A stretch of 64,000 nucleotides of DNA from contig NZ_OY780935.1 in assembly GCF_963675965.1 (NCBI RefSeq), forward strand, positions 434,001 through 498,000, read 5' to 3'. Below are positions 1-8,451 of this stretch, one piece after another. The notes under the pieces are model-generated. The model was given only the letters and a program-made list of their open reading frames with translations. It was not told the DNA's origin and did no database searches. A program made the position numbers and the translations under genes. This stretch comes from an uncultured Celeribacter sp. GTDB lineage: Bacteria > Pseudomonadota > Alphaproteobacteria > Rhodobacterales > Rhodobacteraceae. Position 1 is the first letter of the stretch. Each line of letters starts with the position of its first letter.

Positions 1-446
1 TCGGCATTTCCAGCGATGCTGAACGCATCGATCGCATCATGGAGCTGTTTTCAGAAGAGGCCGTCTGGGAAGGCGTCGGCGAATATTACGACGGGCAATT
101 TGGCCGCGCCGAAGGCAAAGCTGCCGTGCGCCGTCATTTCGAAGGGTTCTGGGGCGGCAAGACCGATCCGGAGCTGATCCTCAACTGCCACTATGTGACC
201 TCGGAACAGATCAACGTCGCCGAAGACGGCCAGACGGCCACCGGGCAGTGGGTGCACATGCAGCCCTGGCTGTTCTCGGACGGCAAGGCCCTGCTGCGCT
301 CCTCGCGTTTGTTCAACGCCTTCAAGAAATGCGAGGACGGGCAGTGGCGCTACACACGCAACCGCACCGAAAACGTGTTTATCGCACCGCTTCCGGCAAC
401 TTGGGCCTCGGACTACCCGTCGGCATCTGTGCTCATGTGCCCCTAA
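1..446 (+). CDS. SnoaL/NTF2-like protein, 5' end outside window
   Basis: The reading frame is open from base 3, so the gene starts upstream of the window; the first internal ATG is at 39. The visible 148 residues look like a SnoaL/NTF2-fold protein: an alpha-helical N-terminal part with Trp/Tyr-rich segments (EAVWEGVGEYYDG), then a beta-sheet part (TGQWVHMQPWLF, LLRSSRLFNAF, GQWRYTRNRTENVF). This fold occurs in small isomerases, hydratases and accessory proteins of ring-hydroxylating systems. No catalytic residue can be named. It converges on a TRAP operon. Because an iac cluster lies 8 kb away, it could be an accessory auxin-catabolism gene, but that is only inference. Confidence 0.6.
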   Translation, partial: GISSDAERIDRIMELFSEEAVWEGVGEYYDGQFGRAEGKAAVRRHFEGFWGGKTDPELILNCHYVTSEQINVAEDGQTATGQWVHMQPWLFSDGKALLRSSRLFNAFKKCEDGQWRYTRNRTENVFIAPLPATWASDYPSASVLMCP

Positions 447-490
447 GCGGCTTGCAAACGGTGTTGGGTCCAGCCCCGCCAGAGATCAAA

Positions 491-516
491 GGCCGCCCCA
501 AGGGGCGGCCTTTTTT
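491..516 (+). terminator. Rho-independent terminator
   Basis: A 9-bp perfect GC stem (491-499 with 502-510) is followed directly by six T. It ends the SnoaL-like gene 45 bases after its stop and also separates it from the convergent dctM gene. Confidence 0.9.
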
Positions 517-541
517 AGATCTCAACGTCTTGAAGCGCGGC

Positions 542-1870
542 TTACCACAACACCAGAACCGGAAAGGCCAGCGCCAGAAGCAGGATGCCGACCTGCATCG
601 CCACAAAGGGCAGAACCGCCCGATAGATCTGGCCAATGGCCACATCTGGCACAGCGTTTTTCAGATAGAACAAGGCCATGCCGACCGGTGGCGTCAGGAA
701 AGAGGTCTGCAGGCAGATCGCCATCAGGATCGCAACCCAGGCCGGATCGTGGCCCAAGGCGGTCAGCACCGGCAGGACCAGCGGCGCGACGATCAGGATG
801 ATCTCCATCCAGTCCAGAAAGAACCCGAGCAGGAAGACGATGAACAGGATCAGCATCAGCGTGCCGGTCGGAGGCAAGGGAATGGCGTGAAGCGCGGAGG
901 CGATCAACTCGTCGCCACCGTAACCGCGCAAGACCACCGAAAAACACGACGCCCCGAAGATCAGCGCAAAGAGAAAGGCCGTTGTGACGGCGGTGCCTTC
1001 GCAAACCTCGCGAAAGCCAGACCAGCTCAGACGGCGGGATCCCAACGCAATGAGCGTCGCCCCGGCAGCCCCCACGCCAGAGGCCTCGGTCGGGGTGGCG
1101 ATGCCAAAAACGATCGAGCCCAGCACTGCGATCACCAGCAACAAGGGCGCCACCAGAGAGTGCAGCAGATCGACCACGATTTCCTTCAGGCTGCGTCCTT
1201 CTTCCAGCGCTTTCGCCGGTGCTTTCTCGGGATGTCGAAGGGCAACGATAACTGCATAGACGACATAGGCCACAGCCAGCAGAAGCCCCGGCACCATGGC
1301 GCCACGGAACAAATCGCCCACGGGGATCTGCAACTGATCGCCCATGACGATCAGCATGATCGAGGGCGGGATCAGAATGCCCAGACACCCGGTCGCCCCG
1401 ATCACCCCCAGACCGAGCCGGTCGTCATAGCCCGCCCCGCGCATGGCGGGCATGGCAATCGTCGCCAACAACACCACCGACGCGCCGATGATGCCCGTGG
1501 AGGCCGCCAGAACGACACCGATCAGCACCACGGCCACGGCCATACCGCCGGGCACCACCCGCAGGAGGCTGTGCATGCGGGTCAGCAGACGCTCGGCCAC
1601 TCCGGATTTGTCCAGCATCATTCCCATGAAGACGAACATGGAAATTGGAATCAGAGAATAGCTCGACAGCGTGTCGAAAATCCGGTTGGCTACAAATCCG
1701 ATCATCCGCAGAGACGCGGTGTCGGCAGGCACAGAGAAGCTGTCCAGAATGGTTCCCAAAGTGGCAAAGGCCACGGCGACACCGCCCAGCACGAAGGCAA
1801 TCGGATAGCCCGAAAACATCACCACCATAAAGGTCGAGAACAGCAGGAAAACCAGCAAGATATCCATCAT
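542..1870 (-). CDS. dctM: TRAP transporter large permease (DctM), second system
   Basis: 442-residue 12-13 TM large membrane subunit of a tripartite (TRAP) secondary transporter, which couples Na+ gradient to uptake of an organic acid delivered by a DctP protein. Typical DctM segments are visible: N-terminal FSGYPIAFVLGG, GATGCLGILIPPSIMLI, GIATPTEASGVGAAGA, FLDWMEIILIVAPLVLPV and SFLTPPVGMALFYLK. The start at 1870 (ATGATG) is chosen because it overlaps the dctQ stop as ATGA, giving translational coupling; the longer reading frame upstream is an out-of-frame overlap with dctQ. It is the last gene of its operon and converges on the SnoaL-like gene. Confidence 0.93.
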   Translation of the reverse strand: MMDILLVFLLFSTFMVVMFSGYPIAFVLGGVAVAFATLGTILDSFSVPADTASLRMIGFVANRIFDTLSSYSLIPISMFVFMGMMLDKSGVAERLLTRMHSLLRVVPGGMAVAVVLIGVVLAASTGIIGASVVLLATIAMPAMRGAGYDDRLGLGVIGATGCLGILIPPSIMLIVMGDQLQIPVGDLFRGAMVPGLLLAVAYVVYAVIVALRHPEKAPAKALEEGRSLKEIVVDLLHSLVAPLLLVIAVLGSIVFGIATPTEASGVGAAGATLIALGSRRLSWSGFREVCEGTAVTTAFLFALIFGASCFSVVLRGYGGDELIASALHAIPLPPTGTLMLILFIVFLLGFFLDWMEIILIVAPLVLPVLTALGHDPAWVAILMAICLQTSFLTPPVGMALFYLKNAVPDVAIGQIYRAVLPFVAMQVGILLLALAFPVLVLW

Positions 1871-2385
1871 CCGCCCTCCCGGTAGCGTTTCACCCCAAAG
1901 AGAAAGAGCAGAGATTTCAACAAGATCGCGACGCCTTGCAGAAACAGCAGGCTGAGCCCTGCGGCCATAACGAATTTGATGATATAGCGCGCAGGCAGGC
2001 CCGAGGGCATCGGGGAACCTTCCTTGAGGCGCCAGGAATAGCCGAAGATCGTCCAGGCCGAAGAGGTCACGAACCACAAGAATGGCAAAAGCAGGAACAC
2101 CACACCCAGCACCTCGACGATGGCACGCTGGCTGGGGGACATCTTGGCGTGAAAGGCATCGACACGAACATGCGCATCTTGCTGATAGGCCCAGGCAAGA
2201 CAGGACATGACCGCGACGGCATTCAGATGCCATTGCAGTTCTTCAAGCTCAATCATGCCAATTCCCAGCACATAGCGGGAAAAGACGTTGACGATGATCG
2301 TGATCATCAAAAGCGGCAGAAACAGGCTACCGATCTTGCCGACCCCGGCGATAAACCGTTCGGTCACAGAAAGAAGTGCGCGCAT
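1867..2385 (-). CDS. dctQ: TRAP transporter small permease (DctQ), second system
   Basis: 172-residue four-helix small membrane subunit. DctQ hallmarks are the LLMITIIVNVFSRYVLG segment, the central ELQWHLNAVAVMSCLAWAY stretch and the 'DAHVRVD' motif after TM2 (HVRVDAF here). It lies between dctP and dctM and overlaps dctM by 4 bases. The gap to dctP (2386-2457) holds a strong hairpin. The ribosome binding site before 2385 is weak. Confidence 0.9.
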   Translation of the reverse strand: MRALLSVTERFIAGVGKIGSLFLPLLMITIIVNVFSRYVLGIGMIELEELQWHLNAVAVMSCLAWAYQQDAHVRVDAFHAKMSPSQRAIVEVLGVVFLLLPFLWFVTSSAWTIFGYSWRLKEGSPMPSGLPARYIIKFVMAAGLSLLFLQGVAILLKSLLFLFGVKRYREGG

Positions 2386-2408
2386 GGGAAACTCGTGCTG
2401 TTTGGGTG

Positions 2409-2444
2409 GGCACCGGCGGCTGCCCGCAGGCGGTTGCCGGCGCC
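2409..2444 (-). other. Intercistronic stem-loop between dctP and dctQ
   Basis: GGCACCGGC (2409-2417) pairs with GCCGGCGCC (2436-2444) with one G-U pair; the enclosed bases can pair further (GCCTGCGGGCAG-type inner stem). There is no T-run on the minus strand, so it is more likely a 3' end stabiliser for the binding-protein message or a partial attenuator than a terminator. Confidence 0.55.
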
Positions 2445-2457
2445 CTGATTGCTCAGA

Positions 2458-3483
2458 TCAGCGAACTTCAGACCAGGCTTTGGTCTTGTCTTCATAAGCC
2501 TGAAGCGAGTCCCAGACGCGTTTGAAATCCGCGTCATCTTCCGTGTGTTCCGCGATGACCTCGTCAAAGGCCGCCTGCAGCGGCTCCAGAACTTCCGGCG
2601 GGAAGGATTTGATTTCCACACCGGCGTCTTTGATCTTGGCGATGGCGTCGCCGTTCGCGGTCAGAGTCGACATGATAGATTCAAGATTGACCGCCTTGCA
2701 GGTTTCTTCGATCAGGGCTTTCTGGCTGTCTTCCAGGCTGTCCCATTTCGACATATTGATGATCAATTCGTTCATCGCAGCGGGCTGGTGCCAGCCGGGC
2801 AGATAGTAATATTTGCCAACCTGTTCGAGACCGAGGGTGATGTCGATCGCGGGCATGGACAATTCGGTGCCGTCGATGATGCCCTTTTCAAGACCCGGAT
2901 AGATCTCGCCACCCGGCAACAGGACGATGGAAGCACCGACTTTGGCCATGGCTTCGCCAGCGAGACCGGCAAAGCGGATCTTCTTGCCTTTCAGGTCTTC
3001 GACAGAGTTGATTTCGAAATTGTACCAACCGCCAGCTTCGCTATCCATCAGACCACAGGGGATGGTTTTGACGCCCTGAGCCGCATAGATTTCCTGCCAG
3101 ATCTCCGCACCGCCACCTTCATAGAGCCAGCCGGTGTGGGTGATCGCGTCCGGTCCAAAGGGGATACCGCCGAAAAGCTGCACTGCGGGGAACCGACCGG
3201 CAACATAGAGCGGCGAGGTGATGCCCGCGTCCAGCGTGCCCTGTTGCACCGCATCGAAAATCTGCAGCGAAGGCACCAGCTTGCCCGCCCCGTAGACGGT
3301 GACATCCAGATCGCCGCCCGAGGCTGCGTTCAGCTTTTCGCCCAGATAGGCGGCATTCGCACCCGAGGCGGGCATGGTCAGCGGCCATGCGCTTTGAATA
3401 TCGAGCTTCGTATCGGCAACGGCAGGTGCCAGCGGCAGCGCCGCCAATGCAAACGTACCAGCCAGTTTCGTCAATGCAGTCAT
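2458..3483 (-). CDS. dctP: TRAP transporter solute-binding protein (DctP), second system
   Basis: 341-residue periplasmic binding protein with a clear Sec signal peptide (TKLAGTFALAALPLAPAVA). It resembles the TakP/2-oxoacid branch of DctP proteins: WPLTMPASG near the N-terminus, GGWYNFEINSVEDLKGKKIRFAG (the Arg in KKIRFAG is the usual carboxylate ligand), and WHQPAAMNELIINMSKWD. The start at 3483 is preceded by AGGAGA at correct spacing; the in-frame extension upstream lacks a signal peptide. Substrate cannot be read from sequence; a 2-oxo or hydroxy carboxylate is most likely. It follows the aldolase gene after 169 bases, so may have its own promoter. Confidence 0.88.
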   Translation of the reverse strand: MTALTKLAGTFALAALPLAPAVADTKLDIQSAWPLTMPASGANAAYLGEKLNAASGGDLDVTVYGAGKLVPSLQIFDAVQQGTLDAGITSPLYVAGRFPAVQLFGGIPFGPDAITHTGWLYEGGGAEIWQEIYAAQGVKTIPCGLMDSEAGGWYNFEINSVEDLKGKKIRFAGLAGEAMAKVGASIVLLPGGEIYPGLEKGIIDGTELSMPAIDITLGLEQVGKYYYLPGWHQPAAMNELIINMSKWDSLEDSQKALIEETCKAVNLESIMSTLTANGDAIAKIKDAGVEIKSFPPEVLEPLQAAFDEVIAEHTEDDADFKRVWDSLQAYEDKTKAWSEVR

Positions 3484-3539
3484 GGATCTCTCCTGTTGGT
3501 GAAAATCGGCCATATTGCGGCCCGTTTTGATCTTGGTGC

Positions 3540-3633
3540 CCGGCCGGGAGCGCACTCCGGGCCGGACACAAACCGGGGGTGACAGAAACGATAGGTCCCC
3601 GGTATTCCTGAGCCCGAGAGCGCTCCCCTCGGG
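3540..3633 (-). other. Two hairpins between aldolase gene and second TRAP operon
   Basis: CCGGCCGGGAG (3540-3550) pairs with CTCCGGGCCGG (3555-3565) with one mismatch, and CCCGAG (3613-3618) pairs with CTCGGG (3628-3633). They lie in the 169-base gap downstream of the aldolase stop. Neither has a T-run, so termination there would be at best partial. Confidence 0.4.
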
Positions 3634-3652
3634 ACCGCCTCTGGCGCTGCAC

Positions 3653-4420
3653 TCAGGCGAATTCAGGGCGCTCGCGTTTCATCTTGCGCACCATGGCGTC
3701 GAACAGAAGCGTGGCGAAAGACGCGTTGTCTTTCAGGCGCTGCGCATCGGCGGCACATTTTTCCTTGATCTCTTCCGGCAGTTGGCTGTCCGGACCCGGA
3801 ATGGCCGCCGCCGCGCATTGAATTTCTGCCGCCCGCTGGAAAGTCCAGAGCAGGAAGAAGGTCAGCGGAATATCCGCCTCCATGCAAGCAACACCGTGAT
3901 TTTTGAGGACCAGAACATGTTTGTCGCCCAGCGACTTCAGCATGCGCTCACGTTCTTCATCATAGATCGTGATGCCTTCAAACGCATGATAGGCGACGCG
4001 CCCGTAAAGCTGCGCGCCGTAGAAAGAGTTATGATCGATCTCATAGCCCTTCATGGTGATCGCAGAGATCGGCGTGGTGTGCGTGTGCACCACGCAGCCG
4101 ACATCGGGACGGTGTTCATGAATCACGCCGTGCAGCGCAAAGCCCGCCGGATTGGGTTTATAGGGGCTTTCACGTTTGAGCTTGCCGTCAACGCCGACCA
4201 CCAGCAGGTTGTCGGGCGTGACCTCGTCGTAATGCAGCCCCAGAGGATTCACCAGATAGGCATGGTCTTCGCCCGGCAGGCGCACCGAGATGTGGTTGAA
4301 AATCAGTTCGGTCCAGCCGAGGTAGCTGACCAGATGGTAGAAGTCGGTCAGCTGCACGCGCAGCTCCTCTTCGGTCATCTCGGACATGGATTTGGGCGTC
4401 GACGGAAGGGGAGAAGTCAT
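3653..4420 (-). CDS. Class II aldolase/adducin-family protein
   Basis: 255 residues of the class II aldolase/adducin fold, a cytosolic metal-dependent enzyme family. The metal histidines are present: H112 and H114 (VVHTHT) and H175 (LKNHG), with the 63-residue spacing of fuculose-phosphate aldolase. The position of that enzyme's catalytic Glu73 is occupied by the adducin-type NPAGFALH segment (about residues 90-97), so classical aldol chemistry is not assured. It starts 4 bases after the preceding reductase gene and lies between two TRAP systems. A decarboxylase or retro-aldolase on the imported acid is possible; the substrate is unknown. Confidence 0.8.
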   Translation of the reverse strand: MTSPLPSTPKSMSEMTEEELRVQLTDFYHLVSYLGWTELIFNHISVRLPGEDHAYLVNPLGLHYDEVTPDNLLVVGVDGKLKRESPYKPNPAGFALHGVIHEHRPDVGCVVHTHTTPISAITMKGYEIDHNSFYGAQLYGRVAYHAFEGITIYDEERERMLKSLGDKHVLVLKNHGVACMEADIPLTFFLLWTFQRAAEIQCAAAAIPGPDSQLPEEIKEKCAADAQRLKDNASFATLLFDAMVRKMKRERPEFA

Positions 4421-4424
4421 GGTG

Positions 4425-5450
4425 TTATCCTCTTGAAATCACGGTCATGGTTTGAAGACGGCTCAGCACAGTTTCGATCTGCTCATGTGCCAGAGGCAAC
4501 GTGGCGCTGCGGTCCATCTCTTCGATCAGACGCGCCAGAACAGGCATGTCGCCGCCCTTGCGGCGCGCCAGTTCCAAGGGCGCACGGGCGATGGCATCCA
4601 GTTCGAGCGTCCGGCCAGCACGGGCGTCCTGCAACATCGAGGTTGGGAAATCCCCGGCGTCGATGAACAGATCCACCAGCCACGCATCCGAGGGCAGCTC
4701 ATAGGCAGAACCTGCCCAGTCACGGAATTCACCGGCGATCTGGGTGGCGATTTCCCGCAGGGCGGCGGTTTCACCGACCTCCCGCAGGCTTGCCCCGGTC
4801 AACGCCGTCAGCGGGTTGGTGGTGATATTGGCCAGCAGTTTGACCAGAACCTTCTGGCGAATGTCGGAGCAAAGGTCGGTGCGCACACCACCCGCTTCGA
4901 GCGTCGCAACAAGCGCGGCCAGGCGCTCCATATCCGTTCCATCGCTCACTCCGCCAAGGCTTAGCGTCGGTGTGTTCGACGAGAGCGCTTGCCCCTCGTC
5001 ATCCATCCGCACGGTCATCAACAGCACCGCCCCGAGGATCTGGCGCGGGCTGAGCAGCCGTGCCAGATCGCCCTTGGGATCCAGATAGGGGATCTGGCCC
5101 ATCTCGCCGCCCTTGGCTTCGAACCAGAACGGCATGCCATTGACCATGGGGATCACCAGCGTCTCCGGCCCGACCGCCGCGTGGTTTTCCGCGATCGCCA
5201 AAGCAAGCGCCTGCGACTTCACGCAGAAGAACAACGCATCCATCGGACGCTCAAGCCGTTCGCTCAGCTGCGGCATGGCGGTGATTTTGCTGCCGCGATC
5301 ATCCAGTGCGACACCGTGGTCGCGCAAATGCGCCAACCGTGCGCCGCGCGCGGCCAGAAACACTTCTGCCCCGGACTGGCACAAGAGCGCCGCCATGGCG
5401 GTGCCGATATTGCCGGCACCGATCACGCCGATGTTGAGGGCGGTGGCCAT
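4425..5450 (-). CDS. Ketopantoate reductase-family oxidoreductase
   Basis: 341-residue 2-dehydropantoate 2-reductase (PanE/ApbA) family protein. The N-terminus has the NADP-binding GVIGAGNIGTAMA fold; KSQAL and MVNGM match family active-site segments, and the C-terminal domain has VKLLANITTNPLTAL, the conserved Lys/Asn helix. The start at 5450 is chosen because AGGAG precedes it; an ATG at 5474 overlaps the dctM stop but has no good site. Many such enzymes near catabolic genes act on 2-keto acids other than ketopantoate. Coupled to the aldolase-like gene downstream, it probably reduces or oxidises the substrate or product of that enzyme. Confidence 0.82.
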   Translation of the reverse strand: MATALNIGVIGAGNIGTAMAALLCQSGAEVFLAARGARLAHLRDHGVALDDRGSKITAMPQLSERLERPMDALFFCVKSQALALAIAENHAAVGPETLVIPMVNGMPFWFEAKGGEMGQIPYLDPKGDLARLLSPRQILGAVLLMTVRMDDEGQALSSNTPTLSLGGVSDGTDMERLAALVATLEAGGVRTDLCSDIRQKVLVKLLANITTNPLTALTGASLREVGETAALREIATQIAGEFRDWAGSAYELPSDAWLVDLFIDAGDFPTSMLQDARAGRTLELDAIARAPLELARRKGGDMPVLARLIEEMDRSATLPLAHEQIETVLSRLQTMTVISRG

Positions 5451-5470
5451 GGGTTTATTCTCCTGTCCCG

Positions 5471-6751
5471 TCATGTCAGCAACAACACCAGCGAGGGCAC
5501 CGCCGTCAAAAGCCCGACCCGCAGCACATCCATGACCACAAACGGGCCAAGGCCGCGGAAGATCGTTCCCAGACGCACATCCGGCACCACGGAGCGCAGC
5601 ACAAAGGCGTTCATCCCGACCGGCGGCGTGATGTAGGAAATCTCGGTAACCATCACCACAAAGATGCCGAACCAGATCAGGTCGATGCCCTGCGCGGCGG
5701 CGATCGGATAGAATACGGGCACAGTGAGCATGATCATCGACAGGCTTTCCAGCACGCAGCCCAGCACGAGATAGATGCAGAAAATGACCAAGATGAAGGT
5801 GAGACGGCTGTCGCCGAACAGGCCAAGGAAGCTCTGAATGTCGCGGGTCATACCGGACATATTCACATAGTTGGTAAAGGTCAGCGCCCCGAAGAGGATG
5901 AAGAACATCATCGCCGTGGTCTTCATCGTGTCATAGAGCACGATCAGCATCGAATTGATCGAGAATTTCCCCTGCAGGATGACCAGCAGAAGCGCGCCCC
6001 CTGCCCCCATGCCCGCGCTTTCCGTCGGGGTGAAGACGCCCAGATAGATGCCCCCCATCACGAAGGCAAACAGCGCCAGAGCCCCTGCGGTTTTGCGCAG
6101 CGCCTTGATCCGGTCGATCAGCGGCAGCTTCGGTTCCGTCGGCAGATCGAATTTGCCCATTTTCAACGTCAACCGCACCGCCAGAGAATAGCCGATAATG
6201 CCGATGATCCCGGGGATGATCCCGGCCATGAACAGCTTACCGATGTCCTGCTGGGTCATGATTCCGTAAAACACCAGGATGACCGACGGCGGGATTAGAA
6301 TGCCCAGCGTGCCTCCGGCGGCAATCGAGGCCGTCGAAAGCTGATCGGGATAACCGAATTTGCGCATCGAGGGCAGCGCGATCCGGGTCATCGTCGCCGC
6401 GGTCGCCATGGACGACCCGCAAACGGAAGAAAACGCACCGCAGGCGATGACCGTCGCCGTGGCAAGCCCGCCCTTGCGGTGCCGCAGCCAGGCATAGGCA
6501 GAATTGTACAGTTCGGCGGCAACGCCGGATTGAACGACGAAATTGCCCATCATCAGAAACAGGGGCAGCACCGACAGCGAATAGTCACGCCCATTGTCGA
6601 AAAAGGCGGATCCCAGCAGCGACATCGCGGGTGTCCAGCCAATGATTGCGGCCACACCCACAAGCCCCACCCCGGCAAGTGCGAAAGAGATCGGGACCCC
6701 GAGAAACAGCAGCACGGCGAGGATCGCCATACCAACGGGCCAATGTTCCAT
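5471..6751 (-). CDS. dctM: TRAP transporter large permease (DctM), first system
   Basis: 426-residue DctM large subunit with about 12 membrane segments. Signature stretches include the N-terminal FLGVPISFALAGVGLVG, AAGGTLGILIPPSVILVFYG, FTPTESAGMGAGGALLL, VLESLSMIMLTVPVFYPI and SYITPPVGMNAFVLRSV. It has an AAGGA site before 6751 and begins 12 bases after dctQ. The dctM-reductase-aldolase order suggests that the imported acid is processed by the next two enzymes. Confidence 0.93.
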   Translation of the reverse strand: MEHWPVGMAILAVLLFLGVPISFALAGVGLVGVAAIIGWTPAMSLLGSAFFDNGRDYSLSVLPLFLMMGNFVVQSGVAAELYNSAYAWLRHRKGGLATATVIACGAFSSVCGSSMATAATMTRIALPSMRKFGYPDQLSTASIAAGGTLGILIPPSVILVFYGIMTQQDIGKLFMAGIIPGIIGIIGYSLAVRLTLKMGKFDLPTEPKLPLIDRIKALRKTAGALALFAFVMGGIYLGVFTPTESAGMGAGGALLLVILQGKFSINSMLIVLYDTMKTTAMMFFILFGALTFTNYVNMSGMTRDIQSFLGLFGDSRLTFILVIFCIYLVLGCVLESLSMIMLTVPVFYPIAAAQGIDLIWFGIFVVMVTEISYITPPVGMNAFVLRSVVPDVRLGTIFRGLGPFVVMDVLRVGLLTAVPSLVLLLT

Positions 6752-6763
6752 GTTGTAGTTCCT

Positions 6764-7303
6764 TTACGCAGTCAGGCGTTGGTAGAGACGCTTGCAAGGG
6801 ATGAAGGCAGTGATGAGACCGCCGACAGCGGCGCAGATCGCGCAGAGATAGCCCAGTGGGGCAATCGGAATGGACAGATTGGTGGTTGCCCCACCATAGC
6901 CACCGATCTGATCGGCATAGACCCACAGACGCCAGGCGACGACGGCCAGCACCACGGCACTGAACAGACCGGCCAACACCAGACGATAGGGCTGGATAAA
7001 GGACGGCATCCTATCGGTCAGCAAATCCACAGTGACGTGATCCTCTTTCAAAGACACCGCGCCCAACCCCAGAAAGATCAGGGCACAAAGCAGAAGCTCG
7101 GTCAGCTCCGCCGCCCCTTTGATCGGTGCGTTGAACAAGTAGCGACCGATCACGTCACAGACCGTCAGTCCCATCATCACAGTCAACATCACGCCCCCAA
7201 GGGCGGCCATCACCACCCCGGCACGGCCCAGGAGCTGGACCGGAGGCAGCTCGTCACGAGCTGCCTCCTGATGTGTTTCATCCATCAAGACGGGCTGCTT
7301 CAT
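6764..7303 (-). CDS. dctQ: TRAP transporter small permease (DctQ), first system
   Basis: 179-residue four-helix small subunit: TM1 AGVVMAALGGVMLTVMMGLTVCDVIGRYLF, the amphipathic AAELTELLLCALIFLGLGAVSLKEDHVTVDLL block typical of DctQ, and two C-terminal helices. The ATG at 7303 overlaps the dctP stop (ATGA), so unlike the second system the binding protein and permease are translationally coupled with no intercistronic hairpin. Confidence 0.9.
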   Translation of the reverse strand: MKQPVLMDETHQEAARDELPPVQLLGRAGVVMAALGGVMLTVMMGLTVCDVIGRYLFNAPIKGAAELTELLLCALIFLGLGAVSLKEDHVTVDLLTDRMPSFIQPYRLVLAGLFSAVVLAVVAWRLWVYADQIGGYGGATTNLSIPIAPLGYLCAICAAVGGLITAFIPCKRLYQRLTA

Positions 7304-8319
7304 TGCGCGGCGATCTCGGCCAGCATCATGTCATAGGAGGCTTGCCCGTCGACGCCGGTTTCCGACACCTCGGCGATTTCCGCGTCGATGATCGGCTGCA
7401 GGCTCTCGCTCCAGGCCGCCATCTGTTCCTCGGTCGCGGGCGTCACGGTGATTTCCCCCTCCATCGCAGCCAGTCCGGCGGCATCCACGCGGTCCCACAT
7501 CTGACCGGCCTTGCGCGCCAGCGCTTCGCCGGTCACGCTGTCGATTGCGGCCTGCTGTTCCGGGGTCAGGCTTTCGAATTTGGCCTTGTTCATGACGATG
7601 TAGAAGGAGGTGTTATAAAGACCGCCCGGCACGGAAACCCCCACGTCGAGCTGCGGGATCAGCTTGAAGAAGCTGACGGATTCATAGGGGAAGAGAATAC
7701 CGTCGGCGACACCCTGGCTCAGCAGCTCATAGGCTTTCGAGGACGGACCTTCGACCGGAACCGCACCAAGCGTAGAGGCCACCTCATGCACGATGCCACC
7801 GCCGACACGCAGTTTCTGACCGTCCAGCAGGTCAACAGAGGAAGCATCGCCCTCTTTCAGAAAAATCTCACCCGGACCATGGGTGAACACGGCCAGAACC
7901 TTGACGTCATCATATTCGCCCGCATCTTTCAGCATCGCGTCCCAGGTGCGCCAATAGGCAACAGAGCTCGCCTCGGCACTGTCAGCAAGAAAGGGAATTT
8001 CGGCGATATTCGTGGTTTTGAAACGCCCGGCGTTGTAGCCCTGCACACCAAAGGTAATGTCCGCCACACCGTTCACCGCAAAGTCGAAATGCGCCGCCGG
8101 CGGCCCAAGCGGCGCAGGCAGAATATTTGCAGTCACTTCGCCATTCGTGGCCTCTGCGATCTCTTCGGTGAGCGGTACGATGACCTCGGAGACCAGCGGG
8201 TGCGACGGAGGCAGCCAGTTGGCGACCGTCAGAACTGTTTCGGCTTGTGCGGCCGAAGCGAGCATGGAGACCGCAACAGTCAGAGCGGAAATGCTTTTAG
8301 TTTTCACGTTCATTTTCAT
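7300..8319 (-). CDS. dctP: TRAP transporter solute-binding protein (DctP), first system
   Basis: 339-residue periplasmic binding protein. Signal peptide SISALTVAVSMLASAAQA ends before ETVLTVANWLPPSHPLV, a typical DctP mature start. GQKLRVGG carries the conserved carboxylate-binding Arg. Two ATGs (8319, 8313) follow AGGAAA; 8319 is taken. It diverges from iacR across 132 bases, so its promoter probably shares control with the auxin regulator. The likely ligand is therefore an organic acid linked to the iac pathway, possibly indole-3-acetate itself or an aryl acid, but the sequence alone does not prove this. Confidence 0.88.
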   Translation of the reverse strand: MKMNVKTKSISALTVAVSMLASAAQAETVLTVANWLPPSHPLVSEVIVPLTEEIAEATNGEVTANILPAPLGPPAAHFDFAVNGVADITFGVQGYNAGRFKTTNIAEIPFLADSAEASSVAYWRTWDAMLKDAGEYDDVKVLAVFTHGPGEIFLKEGDASSVDLLDGQKLRVGGGIVHEVASTLGAVPVEGPSSKAYELLSQGVADGILFPYESVSFFKLIPQLDVGVSVPGGLYNTSFYIVMNKAKFESLTPEQQAAIDSVTGEALARKAGQMWDRVDAAGLAAMEGEITVTPATEEQMAAWSESLQPIIDAEIAEVSETGVDGQASYDMMLAEIAAQ

Positions 8320-8451
8320 ATTTCCTATTGGACAACTTTGATGCTAAGACGCCTTACACAGCATTCTTTTTGCAAGCGGGCACAGCTCTTTTCGACTGCT
8401 ATCGCTTGAATTTCTTCTTCTTCACTTCCAAGCGCATGCCAAAGGTCTGAC
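8320..8451. promoter_or_regulatory. Divergent promoter region between TRAP dctP and iacR
   Basis: This 132-base, locally A+T-rich spacer must hold both promoters. It contains CAAGCG at 8373-8378 and 8429-8434 and the inverted form CGCTTG at 8403-8408, the last two forming a 6-bp-arm inverted repeat; these are candidate regulator half sites. Bases 8370-8387 are nearly identical (17 of 18) to 44242-44259 upstream of the hexulose ABC operon. No clean -35/-10 pair could be picked. Confidence 0.45.

Noticed and set aside
248..1885. 545-residue plus-strand reading frame rich in His, Gln and Arg
   Set aside because: It is the antisense of dctM and lacks any domain; high-GC codon bias on the true strand leaves the opposite frame open. 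The same holds for the long plus-strand frames at 2449-3582, 3515-4666 and 11732-13138.
8370..8387. Shared 18-mer with 44242-44259 as an insertion-sequence or attachment-site trace
   Set aside because: No transposase, no target duplication and no extended similarity around either copy; kept only as a possible regulatory motif.
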